DNA of 64,000 nt from Trichobilharzia szidati (Eukaryota > Platyhelminthes > Trematoda > Strigeidida > Schistosomatidae): NCBI GenBank assembly GCA_944472155.2, contig OX235271.1, positions 122,889,329 to 122,953,328 of the forward strand, in the 5' to 3' direction. Shown piece after piece: positions 59,518-64,000 of this stretch (position 1 is the first letter of the stretch; the number at the start of each line of letters is the position of its first letter). The notes below the pieces were generated by a model. That model worked only from the letters and a program-made list of their open reading frames with translations, was not told where the DNA came from and ran no database searches. The position numbers were made by a program, and so were the translations under genes.

Positions 59518-59705
59518 ATGCGTCGGTGGCACAGTGGTTAGGACTCCCGCCGACCATGCACATGGTCTGAGGTTCGATCCCCTGCCGACGCACACCCGAT
59601 ATCTATGGTCGGCCTGCAAAATTTGGGCTACCGATATCCATGCTGAAAATTCCATACTTGTACTGAAAATACGGTATGGCATCAAGCTGTAATCAAAATA
59701 AATAA
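59518..59705 (+). repeat. SINE family C copy
   Basis: Head ATGCGTCGGTGGCACAGTGG, B box GAGGTTCGATCCCCTGCC, body ACACCCGATATCTATGGTCG, tail GGTATGGCATCAAGCTGTAA followed by an A/T-rich tail of AAATA units. Only about 12 bases separate its head from that of the minus-strand family B copy. Confidence 0.88.
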
Positions 59706-59852
59706 ATAAAAATAAATAAAAAGACAGGTTAAGTAGTTCTTTTGTCTAAATGTATAAGATATTGTATAAATCATGAATCATTAAGTCATTCTCATCTGCT
59801 AAAAATACTTTCATGCGAAGAATGAAAAGTAGGCATTAACAAGTTACTAAGT

Positions 59853-60085
59853 GGCAGTGGCACAGCGGTAGAATGCTCACCAACAACGCAGGTGGTTCGG
59901 GGTTCAATCCCTGGTCGACGCACTTCTTTACGTCGCTAAGCCTGTAATAAGACTGGTAAAGAGGGAAGGTTGGGCATGAGGATAGCAACCCCATCCCGTA
60001 AAAATGAATACCACTGCTACCGAAACTTCAAAGCTGGATCTTGAAGCCCTATGTTCCACTGGGAACGTAAAGGAATAAAAAAACA
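59853..60085 (+). repeat. SINE family B copy
   Basis: Head GGCAGTGGCACAGCGGTAGA, B box CGGGGTTCAATCCCTGG, body GGTAAAGAGGGAAGGTTGGG, tail TTGAAGCCCTATGTTCCACT and GGGAACGTAAAGGAATAAAA. About 500 bp on the intronic side of exon 1. Confidence 0.87.
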
Positions 60086-60137
60086 AATTATTATCCATAG
60101 ATTATACTGGTTACTTTCAATTCCTGTACGAAACTAC

Positions 60138-60162
60138 TATATATATATATATATATATATAT
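60138..60162 (+). repeat. AT dinucleotide repeat
   Basis: About 12 TA units, just inside intron 1. Confidence 0.8.
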
Positions 60163-60584
60163 TATTGACTTGTACATCCCCTTCATATGTCCACCAGTGA
60201 TCTGGTTCGTTCGATAAATTATGGCAATACCTTTTTCAGATGTAATATGTGAATCATTAAACTGCAAGTGAATAAATCCATGGTAAAGTGGTCTTTGAAA
60301 GACTTGTAACGCTTGAATTTCCATCTACTCAGACTGGTGCTGCAGGTAAATGAACAGGTGTCAACCAGAGTAAAAGCCAGATAGTAATCTATCTCTGCTT
60401 CGTTCATTACCATCATTTCCTAAGCTACCTTTGAAGAAGTAAATAAATTCTCATTCTAAATAATAAACTAACTAATGGATTTGTTTTCTAATGACAAAAT
60501 ATGTGGCAATAAATGAATAATTAATAAATGCAATTCAAACCCCTTTTAAATTTGTTTAATAATATACACCAGTGAAAAGGATAT

Positions 60585-60835
60585 CCCCATTCAATTATAC
60601 TTCGCGCTGCTTTACGAATAAGATTATTCCTTGAGAATACAAAAAGTGCTCGATTTGTTGAACTTTGTGATTCGGGTAAATCAATATTCAAGGTATCTTT
60701 AGCCAACTGATTAATTGTTTCATGTTTTGGATCACGGCTTAATTTGCCATCAACACTTGTTCTATTTTTTATATGTAGATGAGAAGTATCATTATTTGTA
60801 ACATGTTCATTCATGCAATTATTCATGGAGGTCAT
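60585..60835 (-). CDS. Cav2-type calcium channel alpha-1 subunit, exon 1 (N-terminus)
   Basis: This is the first coding exon of a voltage-gated calcium channel pore subunit, a plasma-membrane protein that admits Ca2+ on depolarisation. It encodes 83 residues plus two bases of a split Gly codon. Residues 1-60 are polar and Asn/Ser-rich (cytosolic). Residues about 61-83 read N-R-A-L-F-V-F-S-R-N-N-L-I-R-K-A-A-R-S-I-I-E-W, which matches the conserved pre-IS1 block of Cav2 channels (A/S-L-F-x-F...I-R-x...I-x-E-W). The ATG at 60835 follows an in-frame TAA six codons upstream, so it is the likely start, although an acceptor-like AG lies between the two. The coding part ends at the exon's GGGG run; the next bases, ATATCCTTTT, fit a U12-type 5' splice site. 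Family identity is strong. The exact start and the Cav2 paralogue are less certain. Confidence 0.88.
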
Positions 60836-63800
60836 TATGAAGAGTGCTGGTTATTAATGGTGACACTGTTCATAATCTTGTAATTTATTTACAAAATAAA
60901 TTCAGAAAGAAAAAAATCTTCTATACGAAGATAGAAAGTATTATCATCAGGAAACAACTTTCGCTGATTTCTATATAAGTAAACATGGAATAAATTCATA
61001 AGTATTCATAGAATTGCACTGTGGTAATATTCACACCGTAATAACTGTGGTATTTTGTTGTTGACAATGACAACGATGTAAACTGACATTCCAAACATCT
61101 TTATTCCATGAGTGCGTCTTTTTTTTCAAACTTCTAGCTACTTTTTCATTTAATATATAATCCACATAGACGAACAGTTCACGTACGTAATTCTAAGACT
61201 TGTGCAGACAACGTATAATATATATATGGTAGGTTGTTGAGTTGGTTGATATCTGGATAGACAGACATATCCAACTACAGATGAGCACTAAAAACTAGTA
61301 TATACTTATATTTGAAACAGTTCTCATGCTAGTCTGTACCACTCACAGTGTGTCTGCTCAGCCATTTTAAACATGGAATGATAATGTAGTAGTAACGTTA
61401 TTTCTGTTTTTAATGGGTGAGGAAAAATGAGCCGATTTTTAAAATATACAGGGAGAAGATTTGCTGCCTGTTGTGAAAAAAACAACAACAAACAAACAAC
61501 TGTTGCAAGGTAAGAACAACATTGTGCCGATGACCTGCATTCATTTCTGTATGCTTCCATGTGGATATTATTTTCAATATTTGGATACAGTTTGCTAATT
61601 TGAGATATCTTTTCTCAATGCACTTATCTGGATTTATTTCAAGGTTAAAATTAACCTGAAATAAGCATCTCTACACGCACATATGAAAACACAGTCGACA
61701 CAGTTCATGATTCAGCCAATCAATAGAAGTAATGGCACGTATTGTATCAATCACACTGCAACTGTGTATTAACTTCTGCTAATTGCAGTGAAATAGTAAC
61801 CTGTTTTGGTGGGTAGGACTCGTGGCTATAGAGGGTAGCAATTCAGAGGCCGACAGTCCAAATCCTACCATGACCTAGGTTATCATTTCGCCCTCAATTA
61901 TCTCTTGTTGTGCCAATTATAATCTACCAGTCCTAGATTATCCCAAAAAAACAGTTGTTTCTAGGTTGCCAAATCATACCATCTAACTGACTAGTGAATA
62001 CAGAGGTAATAATTCTATAGAAGAGTGATTAAAACTGAAGTAGGTAGAAAATTTAACATGGAGATATTAGACAAGAAATAAGCTGAAGATAGATGATATG
62101 AAGAAGGGATAAAATCTCTGAATAGCAAACAGTTTACTAAGAACCAACATAAGGATATAGTGAATTAAAATCAATTGAAGACATTTGGAATATGAAGCAG
62201 TGTTGGAAGTAGAGATAACCTTATACTGGCAGAATGATACTGTTTTAGTGGAAGTTATTCCTCAGACAGCTGGTTGAAATCTAACTGATAATCAAGTTTG
62301 CACTTTCAGCTATAATTTATTAAAAAATGAACAATATTTAGAAATTATAAATTAAGCGATGCGTCGATAACAGCGGTTAGGACGCTCGCCGACCATGCAC
62401 ATGGTCCGGGGCACTCCTTTACCTCGCTAAGCCAGAAATAAAGCTGGTAAAGGGGAAAGGTTGGGCATGAGGCTAGCAACCCCATCCTGTAAAATAAACA
62501 CTGCTACAGAAACTTCAAGCCACTAGCTTGAAGCCCTATGTTCCACTGGGGAACGTGAAGGAAAAAAATTAATTAATTAAGCAATAAAATGAATATATAA
62601 AGGAAAGAATAGTAAAGAAGGCGGTAAGAATATAACCAATAACCAAGGCAACGAAAAAGCGAAACCATAGAGTCGATTTGTATACATATTGGTTAGATTT
62701 CAGACGACAAATTACTGCTACTTCTGAACATCGTGGTGTGATAAAGACAATGTGTTCCAACGGAATATTATTCTCACATATTCCCATCGTTCAAGACTGC
62801 ATTAGAAACTGAATACTATATATGTTTTTGAACATTCTGTTTCATGTCGTTTAATGTAAACCAAAATCACAAGCCCAGTGATTGGCTAAAGAATATAATA
62901 AGTATGTATATAAATAGCGATTTGATCATTTGAAAATATACCTTGACTTCCGTGTCTTTCATACTGCTGTTACAATGGTAATCTGACATTACTTTACATC
63001 TAAACTATATATATGGAAAACTGTATTAAAAGCATGATACGTGTGGCGGATTCGTCTACAAGTAACACCGCTAGTTAGCTTCTTCGCGTTTCAAGCTTTT
63101 GTTTAAAAATATGTGGGAGAAGATATATTTCGTGATACTAATGGCAACAGACGTAATTAGTGTATAGTCCGGCATCTATTCTAAGTGCAGTGATAATTAA
63201 TAACTCTCCAGAAAGGTGCTTCACAAGAGACGTACTCTGCACAGCTTTTCAGTTTTAAAGAGAATTAAAATAGCGGGAAACCAAGTGAAAAACGAAGCAT
63301 TTGTAATACAGAATGACTAGCATTATCTGCAAAGATTTTAAGTTTTCTTATTTTACTTTCTTTAATTACAAGTTATTTTAATAAGCGCCGTATCTATCAT
63401 CACGGATCTTTTTCTTTGCAGTAATACCTACAGCAAACACTTAATTCATAGTTTCAGAAGAAAGTATTACTTTTTGTAAGTTATAGAATACCTGTGTATG
63501 TAAAAGCCTTACAATTTAAAGTAGTCACGTTTGACAGAATCAGAGTAAATTAGCGCCTTGTACTTTTTCGTAATTTTTTTATTTGTTCCTTGTGTTAGAA
63601 TACTACTGCCGCAATTATTTTATGTTCACAGTCAACCTTTTTCAATCAATATGAAATCAATTGTTACAGTCAGAAGAAGTAGGTCGAAAAATTGTTGAAG
63701 TGATAAATTTAATTTGTCTGTACATTTGTCAATTTTCAGGATATACTGCATAAATGTGCATAGATTATTGTTACATAGCGTATTTTTTTTGTAAGATCTA

Positions 63801-64000
63801 AGCAGCAACATGAATCTATCTTTTAAGAAATGTTACAAGTTTTAACGCTTTTCATCTTATGAAGATTTGTTGCACAAGTGGTCACAGAGAATGCCTATTG
63901 AATTCGTTTCTTAGCTAAATATAACTCAGAATCGAAAAATAAAACATTTAAGGTGATAAACTAATAATAAATTTTAGTGAAGAGACTCAGTTAGAACCAA
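60836..64000 (-). other. Region upstream of Cav2-type exon 1
   Basis: This lies 5' of the presumed start codon and should contain 5' UTR and promoter sequence or another non-coding exon. I see no convincing TATA/initiator arrangement or CpG-rich block. The only recognised insert is a SINE at 62.36-62.57 kb. A short ORF at 62569-62787 (minus) has a hydrophobic stretch but no family I recognise, and it abuts the SINE tail. Confidence 0.4.
62355..62572 (+). repeat. SINE family B copy lacking the B box
   Basis: Head GCGTCGATAACAGCGGTTAG and GACCATGCACATGGTCCGGG run straight into GCACTCCTTTACCTCGC. The TTCGATCCCCGGCCGAC segment present in sister copies is missing. The body and tail (GAAGCCCTATGTTCCACTGG) are otherwise close to the copy at 12.89 kb. 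Confidence 0.85.

Larger units (their letters stand above)
28416..60584 (-). other. Intron 1 of the Cav2-type gene, probable U12-type AT-AC intron
   Basis: The intron is 32,169 bp. On the coding strand it begins ATATCCTTTT at 60584 and ends ...GTATAC at 28416. ATATCCTT is the minor-spliceosome 5' splice site consensus, and terminal AC belongs to the AT-AC subclass. Two branch-point candidates lie close to the 3' end: TTTGAC (A at 28425, 9 nt before the end) and TTCTGAAT (A at 28430, 14 nt before the end). Minor introns are known to be conserved in voltage-gated Na+ and Ca2+ channel alpha-subunit genes. The intron is filled with the SINEs, PLEs, LINE and foldbacks listed separately. Stretches in which I recognise nothing: 28420-29315, 30235-31465, 31700-32100, 32265-34160, 34285-35760, 36050-38105, 38710-39590, 40455-41860, 43205-44300, 44445-45640, 46210-46920, 47120-50235, 53240-54365, 54555-55345, 56365-57950, 58075-59305 and 60090-60580. 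Confidence 0.85.

Noticed and set aside
61800..61890. Possible additional tRNA-like head (GGGTAGGACTCGTGGC...GTCCAAATCC)
   Set aside because: The A- and B-box matches are too weak, and no SINE body or tail follows.
62569..62787. 72-codon minus-strand ORF with a hydrophobic segment
   Set aside because: It starts at a SINE tail and has no recognisable family or splice signals. AT-rich DNA easily gives Phe/Ile/Leu-rich runs.

Overview
The window is AT-rich, intron-dominated eukaryotic DNA. Its repeats point to a blood fluke (Schistosoma): tRNA-headed SINEs with hammerhead-ribozyme cores of the Sm-alpha kind, Penelope-like elements (PLEs) with GIY-YIG endonuclease tails, an RTE-like endonuclease/reverse-transcriptase LINE, and a Merlin (IS1016-type) transposase relic. 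The species cannot be fixed from the sequence alone. There is no sign of bacterial organisation, rRNA, CRISPR or a compact gene cluster.

The only host gene I can support is the 5' part of a voltage-gated calcium channel alpha-1 subunit of the Cav2 (non-L) type, on the minus strand. Exon 1 (60835 down to 60585) encodes the cytosolic N-terminus. Exon 2 (28415 to 28310, 106 bp) encodes segment IS1 and the following loop. Exon 3 (21334 to 21195, 140 bp) encodes IS2 to IS3. The three exons give 497 coding bases (165 codons plus 2 nt). Exon 4 (IS4) was not found, so intron 3 probably runs off the left edge.

Intron 1 (60584 to 28416, 32,169 bp) appears to be a minor-class (U12-type) AT-AC intron. 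It has an ATATCCTTTT 5' splice site and an AC 3' splice site, and the join restores the family-typical sequence I-I-E-W-G-P-F-E-Y-M in frame. No GT-AG alternative does this. Intron 2 (28309 to 21335, 6,975 bp) is an ordinary GTAAGT...AG intron.

Layout: 1-21194 (intron 3) holds SINEs, the Merlin relic (about 1.6-2.5 kb), PLE fragments at 2.7, 3.6-4.3, 4.9-5.7 and 16.9-17.6 kb, a 176-bp-arm hairpin at 9.4-9.8 kb, and LINE fragments at 14.3 and 19.8-20.3 kb. Intron 2 holds a LINE 3' end, a long PLE copy interrupted by a SINE-like insertion (22.4-25.1 kb), a tRNA-Glu-like sequence plus SINE (26.0-26.3 kb), and a PLE with inverted ends (27 kb). Intron 1 holds most of the striking structures: a SINE palindrome with an intact hammerhead core (38.1-38.7 kb), an Sm-alpha hammerhead monomer with an inverted copy (39.7-40.45 kb), a 300-bp-arm foldback (41.86-42.73 kb), a 3-kb broken LINE (50.2-53.2 kb), a 744-bp PLE remnant between 24-bp direct repeats (55.6-56.3 kb), and many SINEs. 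The region upstream of exon 1 (60836-64000) should hold 5' UTR or promoter sequence, but I cannot point to a specific site.

One SINE family shares its 3' tail with the LINE copies, which suggests the LINE machinery mobilises it.
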